Origin: Bacillota bacterium
GTDB lineage: Bacteria; Bacillota; Clostridia; Oscillospirales; Ruminococcaceae
Length of the DNA: 64,000 bases
Assembly (NCBI GenBank): GCA_023412215.1
Contig: JAEYNX010000034.1
Coordinates: forward strand, 254,433-318,432
Direction of reading: 5' to 3'
Positions 27,378 to 36,102 of this stretch are shown here, in pieces; position 1 is the stretch's first letter; each line of letters opens with the position of its first letter. The notes beneath the pieces are model-generated. The model was not told where the DNA came from. It ran no database searches and worked only from the letters and a program-made list of their open reading frames with translations. The position numbers and the translations under genes were made by a program.

Positions 27378-28259
27378 TCAATTCTTCATACCGGTCATGA
27401 CAATGCCCTCCACAAAGTACCGCTGGCCGAACAGGTAGATCACGACGCCGGGCAGGAAGGACAGGCAGGTGGCGCACATAATCTTAACCCAATCCGCCTT
27501 TAAGCCGCTGCGGAACATATTTAAGCCTATCGCAATGGTAAACTTATCCGGCGAATTGATATAAACAGTCTGCTGAAGCAGGTCGTTCCAAAGGGTGATA
27601 AAAAGCAGCAGCGCCACAACGATCATGGCGGACTTGATAGCGGGCACAATGATCTTAAACAGGATGCGCATGGGTCCCGCACCGTCAATGGTCGCCGCCT
27701 CATCCAGTTCGCGCGGAATGGTACAGATAAACTGGCGGATTAAAAAGATATTAAATGCACCGCCGCCGCAGAAGTACGGGAGGATGATCGGCCAGTAGGT
27801 GTCGGCAAGGCCCAGCCCTTTTGTCCACATAATGTACAGTGGAATAAGTGTAACCATCGACGGCAGCAGCATCGAGCCGACGCAGAGCGAAAAAATGAAC
27901 TTTTTCCCCCTGAACCTGAGGCGTGCGAACGCGTACCCGCACAGCGTCGCCGTGATGGTTCCGGCAACGACCGAGGGGACGATAATCAGCATGGTGTTGC
28001 CGAAAAACAGCCAGAATTTAAACGATTCCAAGGTGGCCGCATAGTTGGAAAGAAGCCACTGGCTTGGGAAAAAGGCAGGCGGCCAGGCATACAGCTCGGC
28101 GTTGGTCATCAGGCTGGAGCGCACAATCCACCAGATGGGCAGCATCACAACGGCGGCAAAAAGCATCACCGCCAGAAAGCTTGCAATATCCCCCGCTCTG
28201 TTCCTTCTTAAGTTTTCGTCGGCATATGATTCTTTGCGTTTGGTAAAGCCGAAATTCAT
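27378..28259 (-). CDS. araQ: CUT1 ABC transporter permease, AraQ type
   Basis: MalG-class permease (293 aa, six predicted helices; first at ~30-50). The EAA loop is at about residues 190-210 (DEAATIDGAGPMRILFKIIVP), and the end is FVEGIVMTGMKN. The start ATG overlaps the upstream stop by one base (TAATG). With its partner permease and the binding protein it resembles B. subtilis AraNPQ, which imports arabino-oligosaccharides. Assignment to AraQ is by context (araR next door, GH127 upstream), not by residues that decide specificity. Confidence 0.88.
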   Translation of the reverse strand: MNFGFTKRKESYADENLRRNRAGDIASFLAVMLFAAVVMLPIWWIVRSSLMTNAELYAWPPAFFPSQWLLSNYAATLESFKFWLFFGNTMLIIVPSVVAGTITATLCGYAFARLRFRGKKFIFSLCVGSMLLPSMVTLIPLYIMWTKGLGLADTYWPIILPYFCGGGAFNIFLIRQFICTIPRELDEAATIDGAGPMRILFKIIVPAIKSAMIVVALLLFITLWNDLLQQTVYINSPDKFTIAIGLNMFRSGLKADWVKIMCATCLSFLPGVVIYLFGQRYFVEGIVMTGMKN

Positions 28260-29185
28260 TACTTGTCACCTTCCTCGTAAAAAATCCAGCTTTTACTGGT
28301 TGTGAACAAGATTACTGTAAAGATAGCGATGATAACAAAGAATACAAACGAAATGGAGCAGGCATAACCGATCTGGTTGCTTCTGAATGCGTACTTATAC
28401 ATCAGATACGTCATGAACATGGAGGAATTCCCGGGGCCGCCGCTGGTCAGCGCCAGCGCAGGTGTTACGACCTGCATGTTGGTAATCAGGCTCATCAGCA
28501 GATTATAAAAGATTATCGGCGACATACAGGGCAGCGTCACGTTGCAAAACCGTTGCCAGCTGTTTGCGCCGTCGATTTCGGCGGCTTCATGGTAAACGCG
28601 CGGAACATTCTGCAGTCCGGCGAGAAAAATCACAATCAGGTTGCCCGAAAGCCATACGGCGATAAGCGCCAGAGAAGGGACCACTGCGCTGGAATCGTTT
28701 AAGAACTGGATGTTGTTGATATTGAGTGACTTTAAAATATAGTTAAACAGGCCGAAGTTGGTCTCGTAAAGCCACGACCAGCCGATATAAACAGCGGTCG
28801 CCGGCAGGATATACGGCAGATAAAAAATCACACGGAAGAAACCGCGTGCGGGAATTCTTCGGTTTAGAAGCATGGCGATGGATAAGGAAAAGATCATGCT
28901 GCCGACCACGGCGAGAACGGAAAAATATACGGTTACCTTAATGGAATCCATAAAGTAAGGGTCGGCCGTGAACAGGCGGATGTAGTTGTCAACACCGTTA
29001 AATACGGGGGCCGACAAGCCCTTCCAGCTAAAGAAGCTTAACGCAAATACCGCAACCAGCGGGATATATGTAATGAACGACAAGCCCAAAAACGCGGGAA
29101 TCAAACATAGGTATGCCGTTCGCGCCTCCTTGCGCGCCATCAAAGAGTGTTTTGGTGGCCTGTTGTGATTATAAAGCTTTTTCAT
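28259..29185 (-). CDS. araP: CUT1 ABC transporter permease, AraP type
   Basis: MalF-class permease (308 aa). First helix ~27-50 (YLCLIPAFLGLSFITYIPLVAVFALSFF); the EAA loop (YHEAAEIDGANSWQRFCNVTLP) and the GGPGNSSMFMTYLMYKYAF motif are intact. GGAGG lies seven bases before the ATG at 29185; the ATG at 29191 is too close to it. Forms the channel with the downstream permease. Confidence 0.88.
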   Translation of the reverse strand: MKKLYNHNRPPKHSLMARKEARTAYLCLIPAFLGLSFITYIPLVAVFALSFFSWKGLSAPVFNGVDNYIRLFTADPYFMDSIKVTVYFSVLAVVGSMIFSLSIAMLLNRRIPARGFFRVIFYLPYILPATAVYIGWSWLYETNFGLFNYILKSLNINNIQFLNDSSAVVPSLALIAVWLSGNLIVIFLAGLQNVPRVYHEAAEIDGANSWQRFCNVTLPCMSPIIFYNLLMSLITNMQVVTPALALTSGGPGNSSMFMTYLMYKYAFRSNQIGYACSISFVFFVIIAIFTVILFTTSKSWIFYEEGDK

Positions 29186-29213
29186 ATGCATACCTCCGGT
29201 TAAATAGAGGAAA

Positions 29214-29252
29214 GGGCGCTCACCTTTAAATAGTATAACACGGTGGGCGCCC
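29214..29252 (-). terminator. Intercistronic stem-loop after the AraN-type gene
   Basis: GGGCGC-CACC pairs with GGTG-GCGCCC (one mismatch) around a 17-base loop, between the binding-protein stop and the permease start. Confidence 0.6.
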
Positions 29253-29280
29253 CATGTCTTTGGGTTTAACCTGTTATTAA

Positions 29281-30681
29281 TCAGCCGTTGCCTTCAAAGG
29301 CCGCCTGCAGCGCAGTGAGGTTCTTGTCGATAGCGTCTTTTGCTGTGATCTTTCCCGTCCAAACATCGCCGAGGGTGGAACCCAGCAGCGTATTAAAGTC
29401 CGCGGTGTTGTTTACATAATACCACGAAACCGACCGGGCGTACTGCTTGGCATAATCGACAAGCACGCTCTTGGCATCTTCATAGGGCGGGAAGTTCGGG
29501 TTGTCAAGCCACTTCTTGGTTAATGTCTCATCAGTGTAATAGGAGTCGAGCGTAGGCATCCAGATGCCGGTTGCAATCAATGCATCCCAGTTATTCTCTT
29601 CCTTCGCATACCACTTCAGCCATTCCATGGCCTCTGCCGGATGCTTGGTTTGGTTAAATACAACATTCGGGCCGCCGGTGCAGACAGTAACTTTGTCCTT
29701 CATATACGGCAGGACGGCAACGCCGTAGTTTAAGCCGGCATTGCGGGCTTCTGCCAGGCAGGTACCTATATTCCATGCGCCGTTTGTGGTCATAGCAACG
29801 GTGCCTGCGATCAGCGAGCGCTGTACACCGTCATCGGAAAGCCCAGAAGAAAGCGGAGCGACATGGTCTTTCAGGTACAGATCGGCAACCTTCTGAATGG
29901 CTTCGGTAGAGGCGGGGTCGCCGATTGCAAGGGCGCTGCCATCCTTACTGTAGAAGCCGCCGCCGTTGGAAAGGCACCAAGTCTCAAGCTGCCAGGTGAG
30001 GTTTTCAACCATGCAGCCGTATTGGGTAATGTTGTCCTTGTCAAAGTCTGCATCATTGGGGGTCTTTCCGTTCTTATCCAGGGTCAGCTTTTTCGAGGTT
30101 TCAACAAATTCGTCCCATGTCCAAGCCTTGTCGGCTGCCGTGGGCGGATAGGCTACGCCCGCCTTATCGAACATGTCCTTATTGTAATAGAGCAAAAGAA
30201 TCTCATTTGCTGTGGAATACGCAACCGTCTTTCCGTTGAATTTAAAGGCTAAACTCTCGAGCGGTTTGGGGTCGCCTTCGGAATACATGGCGGAGATATC
30301 GTTGAGCATGCCCTGCTCGGCCCATTGGATAACGCCTGCTTCACTCATGATGGCCGTATCCGGCAGCTGGCCCGCAGTCGCCATGGTATTGAGCTTTTCC
30401 ATATAAGTGTCCCACGGAATCGGAATGCACTCAACTTCAATGCGGTCCTGAGAAGCGTTAAATCTGTCGGCCGCCGCCTGTGTGCTCTTTGCCTCTGTTT
30501 CGTTGCCCCACAGCGCGTAGGTTATCTTGACCTTCTCGGCCGGAGCAGCAGGCTGAGAGGAATCCGTCTCTTCCGACGACGCTGCCGCCGGTGCGTTGGA
30601 TGCGGGGGAAGCGCATGCTACGAGACCAATGACCATCATGATACCCAGTAGCAAAGCAACCAGTTTCTTGGTCAATTTCAT
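29281..30681 (-). CDS. araN: Oligosaccharide-binding lipoprotein, AraN type
   Basis: Family 1 solute-binding protein (466 aa) with a lipoprotein signal (lipobox GLVAC, lipidated C23) and an Ala/Ser/Pro-rich tether. The mature part begins VKITYALWGNETEAKSTQAAADRFNAS and carries the typical GTVAMTTNGAWNIGTC block. RBS GGGAG is nine bases before the ATG. Cotranscribed with the two permeases downstream; GH127 lies 149 nt upstream on the same strand. Arabino-oligosaccharides are the probable ligand, from context. Confidence 0.9.
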   Translation of the reverse strand: MKLTKKLVALLLGIMMVIGLVACASPASNAPAAASSEETDSSQPAAPAEKVKITYALWGNETEAKSTQAAADRFNASQDRIEVECIPIPWDTYMEKLNTMATAGQLPDTAIMSEAGVIQWAEQGMLNDISAMYSEGDPKPLESLAFKFNGKTVAYSTANEILLLYYNKDMFDKAGVAYPPTAADKAWTWDEFVETSKKLTLDKNGKTPNDADFDKDNITQYGCMVENLTWQLETWCLSNGGGFYSKDGSALAIGDPASTEAIQKVADLYLKDHVAPLSSGLSDDGVQRSLIAGTVAMTTNGAWNIGTCLAEARNAGLNYGVAVLPYMKDKVTVCTGGPNVVFNQTKHPAEAMEWLKWYAKEENNWDALIATGIWMPTLDSYYTDETLTKKWLDNPNFPPYEDAKSVLVDYAKQYARSVSWYYVNNTADFNTLLGSTLGDVWTGKITAKDAIDKNLTALQAAFEGNG

Positions 30682-30705
30682 TTCTCATTACTCCCTTTCA
30701 TTTAT

Positions 30706-30732
30706 TTATACAGCAACTGCAGCTGCGTATAA
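30706..30732. promoter_or_regulatory. Imperfect palindrome in the AraN leader
   Basis: TTATACAGCAACTG against CAGCTGCGTATAA (one-base slip), 24-50 bases upstream of the AraN-type ATG and within the gap to GH127. Possible operator or promoter element; no clear -35/-10 pair was found. Confidence 0.3.
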
Positions 30733-30830
30733 ACTCTGTTGACTGAACCTTCCGTTTGTCGCCTGATAAGTATCAAACCTGCGGAGTAGTTGCACGCTTC
30801 TTCAGAGAATGAGTGATGGCCTGGTCGTGA

Positions 30831-32777
30831 TTACAGAGAGGCCTTAAGCCATACGGCCATCTCTCCCGGGGTTCTGTTGCCCCATAACGCGTAGGGAATA
30901 GCCTTTAAATGAACCGGCTCGGTGATAAATCCGCCCGAATCGCGGTATAGCTCGCCGTTCCAGCCTGCGGAGGACAGTTTTTTACCCTCAAGCTCTATGG
31001 TATGTATGCCCCATAACAGATCCCGCTCATAAATCTCCTTAAGCTGCTGAGCAGGGTCAACAAAAACCGAGGCCAGGTTTTTAAAGTTATCGGTTTCTTC
31101 AAAACAGTAGATGATCGGCCCCTTTTGCAGGGCAATGCGCCCGGCGTCTGCCCGTACCTCGGGGTTGGCCATAACAAAATGTGCCTTAACGCCAAAATGG
31201 AAGGCAATCTCGGTGCTACCCTGCCAAGTTTGTTTAAAATACGCATAGCCTTTTTGTATGCGCGGTGAACATATTTGGTTATTAACCGTAAAAGCCGTAG
31301 ACTCCGCATAATCCGGTATTCTGATCGCCACCTCAAATTCGGCGCTTTTTTCAGCGGTCACGCGAAGGGTGCCCGTGCCGCCGTTGATCACGTTTGCATT
31401 CAGGTCAAGCTTTACCGTACCGCCGCCCAATACCAATTCTGTGCTGTTGTTGATAAAAAGGTTTACATACACCGAATCGGCATCGGCCGAATAGATGTAC
31501 TGCCCAAGGGACGCGAGGGTTCTCGCCACATTCGTCGGGCAGCAGGCGCATTTAAACCACTGCTGGCGGACAGGCTTTACGTGTTCGCGGAAGGTATATT
31601 CCATACAGCTTTCGGGCCATACCTCCAGCGGGTTTACGTAAAAATAGCGGTCGCCCTCCAAGCTGATGGCAGCCAGCAGCGTGTTATACAATCCGCGCTC
31701 TACGACATCGTAATACCTTGCTTCGCGGCTGAGGTTGCCCATGCGCTGCCCGAACATGATAAGCCCCACGGTAGCGCAGCTTTCGGAGTAGTTGCTGTCG
31801 TTTGGCAGGTCGTAGTCGGTGGTGAAGCGCTCCAGTAATCCAGAGGAACCGATGCTGCCGGTGATATACATCCGCTTTTCGGTAATGCTGCGCCACAGGG
31901 TTTCGCAGGCCTGCCTGAGTCCTCTGTCGTCACACTCTCTGGCAATATCGGCCATTGCGCTGTACATGTATACGGCGCGTACCGCGTGCCCTTCGGCCGT
32001 GGTCTGCTCCCTGGGCGGGAGATGGCTTTGGGAATAATGGGGGTCATACGGCATCAGCTCGGGGTAGATGCCTTTTCCGCCCCGCTTTTTAATCTCCTCT
32101 AAAAAATAGTTGGGGGTGCCGCCGCGGCAGTTGATAAAATAGCGGGCGGTATCGAGATACCTTTGTTCCCGTGTAACCCGGTATAGCTTTACCAGCGCAA
32201 GCTCAATCTCCTGATGCCCGGGGTAGCCGTGCAGCTTGCCTTCTTCGTCGCCGAAGGTATTGCATATTAGATCCGCAAAACGGCTCGCGACCCTTAACAG
32301 CCGGTCTTTGCCCGTTGCCTGATAATAGGCGACGGCTGCCTCGATAAGATGGCCGGCGGAATACAGCTCGTGGCCCTCGGTAAGATTGCTCCACCGTTTA
32401 TCCGGTTCCACTATCGTGTAGTATGTATGGAGATACCCGTCGGGGCGCTGCGCCTTTTCAATCAGCTCAATCACATGGTCGGCCAGCTCTTCGTAGCGGC
32501 TGTTGGGGTGAGTGTTCAGCGTATAGGCCAGTGCCTCCAGCCACTTGTATACGTCGGTATCGCGAAATACTCCGCCGTGGTGCTCGCCCTGTGACTCCCC
32601 CGCCGCTATACGGAAGTTTTCAAGGCAATGGCTCTCTTCGGCGCCCTCTATTTTGTCGTTGAGAATATCCCACTGGTAAGGAACGACCACATTCGGAATC
32701 AGATTGATATACCTGCTCCATAAGGCATCGCTGATGTGAACGTGCTTCAGGTTGAGGTGCTGCAAGTGGTTTTTCAT
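30831..32777 (-). CDS. GH127 beta-L-arabinofuranosidase
   Basis: Family GH127 enzyme (648 aa, close to Bifidobacterium HypBA1), an (alpha/alpha)6 barrel plus beta domains, releasing beta-L-arabinofuranose. The zinc/cysteine active site is recognisable: general acid E316, zinc ligands E332 and C334 (SESCA) and the cysteine pair C412/C413 in FKCACCPTN, with C412 equivalent to the nucleophile C417 of HypBA1. No signal peptide, so it acts inside the cell. AGGAGG precedes the ATG by eight bases. First gene before the AraN-type transporter, and divergent from the LacI/GH51 pair with shared operator sequences. Confidence 0.94.
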   Translation of the reverse strand: MKNHLQHLNLKHVHISDALWSRYINLIPNVVVPYQWDILNDKIEGAEESHCLENFRIAAGESQGEHHGGVFRDTDVYKWLEALAYTLNTHPNSRYEELADHVIELIEKAQRPDGYLHTYYTIVEPDKRWSNLTEGHELYSAGHLIEAAVAYYQATGKDRLLRVASRFADLICNTFGDEEGKLHGYPGHQEIELALVKLYRVTREQRYLDTARYFINCRGGTPNYFLEEIKKRGGKGIYPELMPYDPHYSQSHLPPREQTTAEGHAVRAVYMYSAMADIARECDDRGLRQACETLWRSITEKRMYITGSIGSSGLLERFTTDYDLPNDSNYSESCATVGLIMFGQRMGNLSREARYYDVVERGLYNTLLAAISLEGDRYFYVNPLEVWPESCMEYTFREHVKPVRQQWFKCACCPTNVARTLASLGQYIYSADADSVYVNLFINNSTELVLGGGTVKLDLNANVINGGTGTLRVTAEKSAEFEVAIRIPDYAESTAFTVNNQICSPRIQKGYAYFKQTWQGSTEIAFHFGVKAHFVMANPEVRADAGRIALQKGPIIYCFEETDNFKNLASVFVDPAQQLKEIYERDLLWGIHTIELEGKKLSSAGWNGELYRDSGGFITEPVHLKAIPYALWGNRTPGEMAVWLKASL

Positions 32778-32814
32778 GTTTGGTTCCTCCTATGGTTTGG
32801 TGTTAATAGGCTTG

Positions 32815-32826
32815 TAAAACGTTTAA
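32815..32826. promoter_or_regulatory. LacI-type operator 1 (GH127 side)
   Basis: TAAAACGTTTAA, one mismatch from the perfect palindrome at 33121. It lies ten bases downstream of a TATAAA -10-like box for GH127 (minus strand, 32836-32841), a repression position. It also resembles a catabolite (cre) site. Confidence 0.7.
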
Positions 32827-33120
32827 TAATGTCGTTTTATATATTTGTATAAATCAAGTCGAATTCGGGCCGACGATATAAACAATGGATATAACTTCAT
32901 GTTATTATCGACCTATTTTGTGCATTATACTTGTGATTGCTTCCGTCTCCGGACAGGTTTGTTAAATGTTTTCCCTGCAATAATTTTATATCACGATAAT
33001 TATTGTTTGTAAAAGGCCATATTTAATTAAATTTTAAGCTTATACCATTATTATCTCTAAATATCATCAATTTTTAATATATTACTTCGTATATTATAAA
33101 ATTATTTATGTGTATCTATG

Positions 33121-33132
33121 TTAAACGTTTAA
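33121..33132. promoter_or_regulatory. LacI-type operator 2 (perfect palindrome)
   Basis: TTAAACGTTTAA, a perfect 12-base palindrome in the middle of the divergent region, 295 bp from site 1 and 107 bp from site 3 (centre to centre about 306 and 118), suited to looping. Confidence 0.75.
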
Positions 33133-33238
33133 TATAGCATAAGCAACTTGTAAAATTGCAGCAATAGTCCCGTGTGCTATCACCGACATTTACCTATAGT
33201 AGCTAAAATATTGAAACCCTACATAAAAACATTGCATG

Positions 33239-33250
33239 TTAAACGTTTAT
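33239..33250. promoter_or_regulatory. LacI-type operator 3 (regulator side)
   Basis: TTAAACGTTTAT, 40 bases before the GTG start of the LacI-family gene, positioned for autoregulation and control of the GH51 gene behind it. Confidence 0.75.
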
Positions 33251-33290
33251 GTGCTATTTTAAAATAAAACAGAGTGGTGGGGTGATACAA

Positions 33291-34343
33291 GTGTCAACCA
33301 TTCGTGAGATTGCACGTCGGGCCGGGGTTTCGGTGGCTACGGTATCCAAGGTTTTAAACGGGAAGAACAGCGCAAGCGAGCAAACGGCACGTTTGATTAT
33401 GGATATTGCCAAGGAACTTCAGTATACGCCCAATATCCACGCAAAGAATTTAAAAAGCGGGTCTTCCAAAACCCTTGGGATAATCACCGAGGATTTTACC
33501 GTATTCAATACGCCCGACATTGTCGACGGCATTGACGATTACTGCTCAAAACACGGCTACAGCTATATATTGGGGAACCTTCGTCTGGATAAGCTGTTTG
33601 GCAGCGGCCGCTACGACTCGCCGGAATGTACGGCCCTGTTTAATAAAATGGTATCTGTTATGCTCTCAAGGCAGGTTGACGGCATTATCTATGTGGGCTG
33701 CCACAGCCACAATATTATGCCTCCTCTGGAGCATGATAAAATACCCTTCGTGTGCGCTTATTGCTTTAGCAACGACGAAAAAATCCCTTCTGTGATCTAC
33801 GACGACCGGGCTGCGGCTTATGATGTGACAAAGCTACTGATTAAAAACGGGCATGCCCGCATAGCCATGATAACCGGCAATACCTCCAGCAACCATACCC
33901 ATAACCGCATTCTGGGATATCAGGAGGCCTTGTTTGACGGTTCGATTCCGTACGACCCCCACCTTATAGCCTACGGCGATTGGGGCAGAGACTGCGGGCA
34001 TGCCCTGTGCGGGCAGCTCCTTACCCGCGGTGCCACAGCGATCTTCTGCCAGAACGATATCATGGCGATGGGCGTGCTGGACTATTGCAATGAAAACGGC
34101 ATTGCAGTTGGCAAAGAGCTTTCGCTGGTGGGCTTTGATAACCGGGAGATTTCCGCCGTCTGCCGCCCGCAGCTGTCCACCGTTGCGCTGCCGTTGTTTG
34201 AGATCGGCATGTCCTCCGCTGAAATACTCATTAACCTGCTCGAAGAAAAGGACAAAAGCTTTTCCGAGCATGTCACCCTGAATTGCAACATCATCGAGCG
34301 GGAATCCATTGCCGATATATCCACACGCGTACCGCCTCTTTAA
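33291..34343 (+). CDS. LacI-family transcriptional regulator
   Basis: 350 aa. N-terminal helix-turn-helix TIREIARRAGVSVATVSKVLNG with hinge helix near 45-58, then a periplasmic-binding-like effector domain (LGIITEDFTVFNTPDIVDGIDDYC ... AIFCQNDIMAMGVLDYCNENGIAVGKELSLVGFDN). The start is the GTG at 33291 behind GGTGGGGTG; an in-frame ATG at 33249 would lie inside an operator and add residues unlike the family. Directly upstream of the GH51 gene (30 nt) and divergent from GH127, so it probably represses both in the absence of an arabinofuranosyl inducer. Confidence 0.93.
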   Translation: MSTIREIARRAGVSVATVSKVLNGKNSASEQTARLIMDIAKELQYTPNIHAKNLKSGSSKTLGIITEDFTVFNTPDIVDGIDDYCSKHGYSYILGNLRLDKLFGSGRYDSPECTALFNKMVSVMLSRQVDGIIYVGCHSHNIMPPLEHDKIPFVCAYCFSNDEKIPSVIYDDRAAAYDVTKLLIKNGHARIAMITGNTSSNHTHNRILGYQEALFDGSIPYDPHLIAYGDWGRDCGHALCGQLLTRGATAIFCQNDIMAMGVLDYCNENGIAVGKELSLVGFDNREISAVCRPQLSTVALPLFEIGMSSAEILINLLEEKDKSFSEHVTLNCNIIERESIADISTRVPPL

Positions 34344-34373
34344 TCGATAATCTTGTGAAATAAGGAGTTTTGT

Positions 34374-35879
34374 ATGACCAGCATGGCCTCGATAAAATTA
34401 TGCAAAAACGATATCGTGTCCCCGATTGACGACCGGATCTACAGCTCTTTCATTGAGCATTTCGGCAGGGCTGTTTATACGGGTGTCTTTGAGCCGGAGC
34501 ATCCGACCGCCGATGAAAACGGCTTTCGGCGGGATGTACTGGATCTGGTGAAGCAGCTGAACATCCCCGTGGTTCGTTACCCCGGCGGGAATTTTGTTTC
34601 CGGATACGAGTGGGAGGATGGTGTTGGCCCGCTTGAGGAACGCCGCCCACGGCTCGACCTTGCTTGGTCTGCTTTGGAAAGCAACCGTTTTGGCTTAAAC
34701 GAGTTTTATGAATGGTCCAAGTGTGTCAATGCGCAGATGATGCTGGCGGTGAACCTCGGAACGCGCGGGCCAAGGGACGCGCAAAACCTTGTGGAATACT
34801 GCAACTTCCCGGGCGGCTCTTATTACAGCAACCTTCGAAAAAAGCACGGCTATGAGAAGCCGCACGGCATCAAGCTGTGGTGCCTTGGCAATGAAATGGA
34901 CGGGCCGTGGCAGATCTGCGCCAAAACCGCCGAGGAGTACGGACGGGTAGCCTGCGAAACCGCCAAGCTGATGAAATGGGTTGACCCATCGATAGAATTA
35001 GTGGTATGCGGCAGCTCAGGGCGCGGCATGCCCACCTTTGGCACGTGGGAAGAAACGGTGCTTACGCACACCTATGAGCAGGTGGACTACATTTCGTTAC
35101 ATACCTACTACGGCAACGAAGAGAACGACACCAAAACCTTTCTGGCGCGCGGCGTTGAAATGGGCCGCTTTATCAAAGAGGTTGCGGAAATCAGCGAAAA
35201 GGTTCGCATCAAAAAGGGTCTGAAGAAAAAGGTTTACCTCTCCTTCGACGAGTGGAATGTCTGGTATCACTACCGCGTTTCCGGCCAGAACCCGCCCAAG
35301 TGGACGGAAGCGCGCCCGATTGAGGAGGAGATTTATAACGTAGAGGATGCTTTGCTCGTAGGCTCCATGCTGATTACCTTCATCAACAACGCCGATACAG
35401 TAAAGATAGCATGCCTCGCCCAACTGGTAAATACCATCGCGCCCATTATGACTAAAAAAGGCGGCAGCGCGTGGACGCAGACCATTTTTTACCCCTTTAT
35501 GTACACCTCGCTCTACGGGCGCGGAACAGCGCTGCGCCAGCAGGACGATTGCCCCACCTATACCTGCGGCGTGAGCGGTGAGATTCCGATGATAGACAGC
35601 GCCGCGGTTTATAACGAACAAAGCCGTGAGCTTGTACTGTTTATGGTAAACCGCAGCTTGGATACGGATATCTCCATTGAGATTTCTCTGGAGGGGTTTG
35701 ATATTGAAGGGATTGTTCAGCAGCTGGCCATTGAGGGGTACGATTTAAAGCAAACAAACGGCCCGGATGAGCAACCGGTTGTGCCCATCGAGAAGCATTC
35801 ATCCTCACAGTTAGGTGAAGGTATCTCGATAAGCCTTTCAAAAGCCTCCTGGAACATGATGCGGATTAAACTAAAATAG
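34374..35879 (+). CDS. abfA: GH51 alpha-L-arabinofuranosidase
   Basis: Retaining intracellular arabinofuranosidase (501 aa, usual length) removing terminal alpha-L-arabinofuranose from arabinan or arabinoxylan oligosaccharides. Acid/base E174 (CLGNEMDG) and nucleophile E293 (SFDEWNVWYH) are present, as is the substrate-loop RYPGGNFVSGYEWEDGVGP. C-terminal beta-sandwich from about residue 390. No signal peptide. AAGGAG lies eight bases before the ATG. Cotranscribed with the LacI gene and ended by the hairpin at 35928. Confidence 0.96.
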   Translation: MTSMASIKLCKNDIVSPIDDRIYSSFIEHFGRAVYTGVFEPEHPTADENGFRRDVLDLVKQLNIPVVRYPGGNFVSGYEWEDGVGPLEERRPRLDLAWSALESNRFGLNEFYEWSKCVNAQMMLAVNLGTRGPRDAQNLVEYCNFPGGSYYSNLRKKHGYEKPHGIKLWCLGNEMDGPWQICAKTAEEYGRVACETAKLMKWVDPSIELVVCGSSGRGMPTFGTWEETVLTHTYEQVDYISLHTYYGNEENDTKTFLARGVEMGRFIKEVAEISEKVRIKKGLKKKVYLSFDEWNVWYHYRVSGQNPPKWTEARPIEEEIYNVEDALLVGSMLITFINNADTVKIACLAQLVNTIAPIMTKKGGSAWTQTIFYPFMYTSLYGRGTALRQQDDCPTYTCGVSGEIPMIDSAAVYNEQSRELVLFMVNRSLDTDISIEISLEGFDIEGIVQQLAIEGYDLKQTNGPDEQPVVPIEKHSSSQLGEGISISLSKASWNMMRIKLK

Positions 35880-35927
35880 AAAGTGCCCAGTAAAAATGAG
35901 TTGCTTTTTCATACCGTAATGCCATCC

Positions 35928-35961
35928 ATTCAGCCCCCCGGCTTTCGCCGGGGGGCTGAAT
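35928..35961. terminator. Terminator of the LacI/GH51 unit
   Basis: ATTCAGCCCCCCGGC, loop TTTC, then the exact reverse complement (15-bp stem), 48 bases after the GH51 stop. There is no U-run, so it may act with the adjoining hairpin. Confidence 0.75.
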
Positions 35962-35969
35962 ATACGACA

Positions 35970-36007
35970 AAGAAACAGTCTTCCGCTTACGCAGAAGACT
36001 GTTTCTT
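35970..36007. terminator. Second hairpin, bidirectional
   Basis: AAGAAACAGTCTTC and its exact reverse complement GAAGACTGTTTCTT, loop of ten bases. It ends in TTTCTTAAT on the plus strand and TTTCTTTGTCG on the minus strand, so it can terminate both GH51 and the minus-strand galactonate operon. Confidence 0.75.
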
Positions 36008-36102
36008 AATATCGTGCAAATATGAAATGGTAGCTTTCTTATGTCGGCCACACTATTTGATAAGCAGCACAACCAGTGGCTGAGACACCGTAATAAAACG
36101 AC

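Larger units (their letters stand above)
32778..33290. other. AT-rich divergent regulatory region between GH127 and the LacI regulator
   Basis: 513 bases, much richer in A+T than the surrounding genes and without a credible coding frame. It holds three near-identical TAAACGTTTA palindromes (listed separately) and AT-rich promoter-like tracts on both strands. Nothing resembling an RNA gene is evident. Confidence 0.7.

Noticed and set aside
33249..33290. Longer start for the LacI regulator at the ATG 33249
   Set aside because: The ATG lies within the third operator palindrome, has no ribosome site, and the added residues do not fit the family, whereas the GTG at 33291 follows GGTGGGGTG and begins the usual helix-turn-helix.
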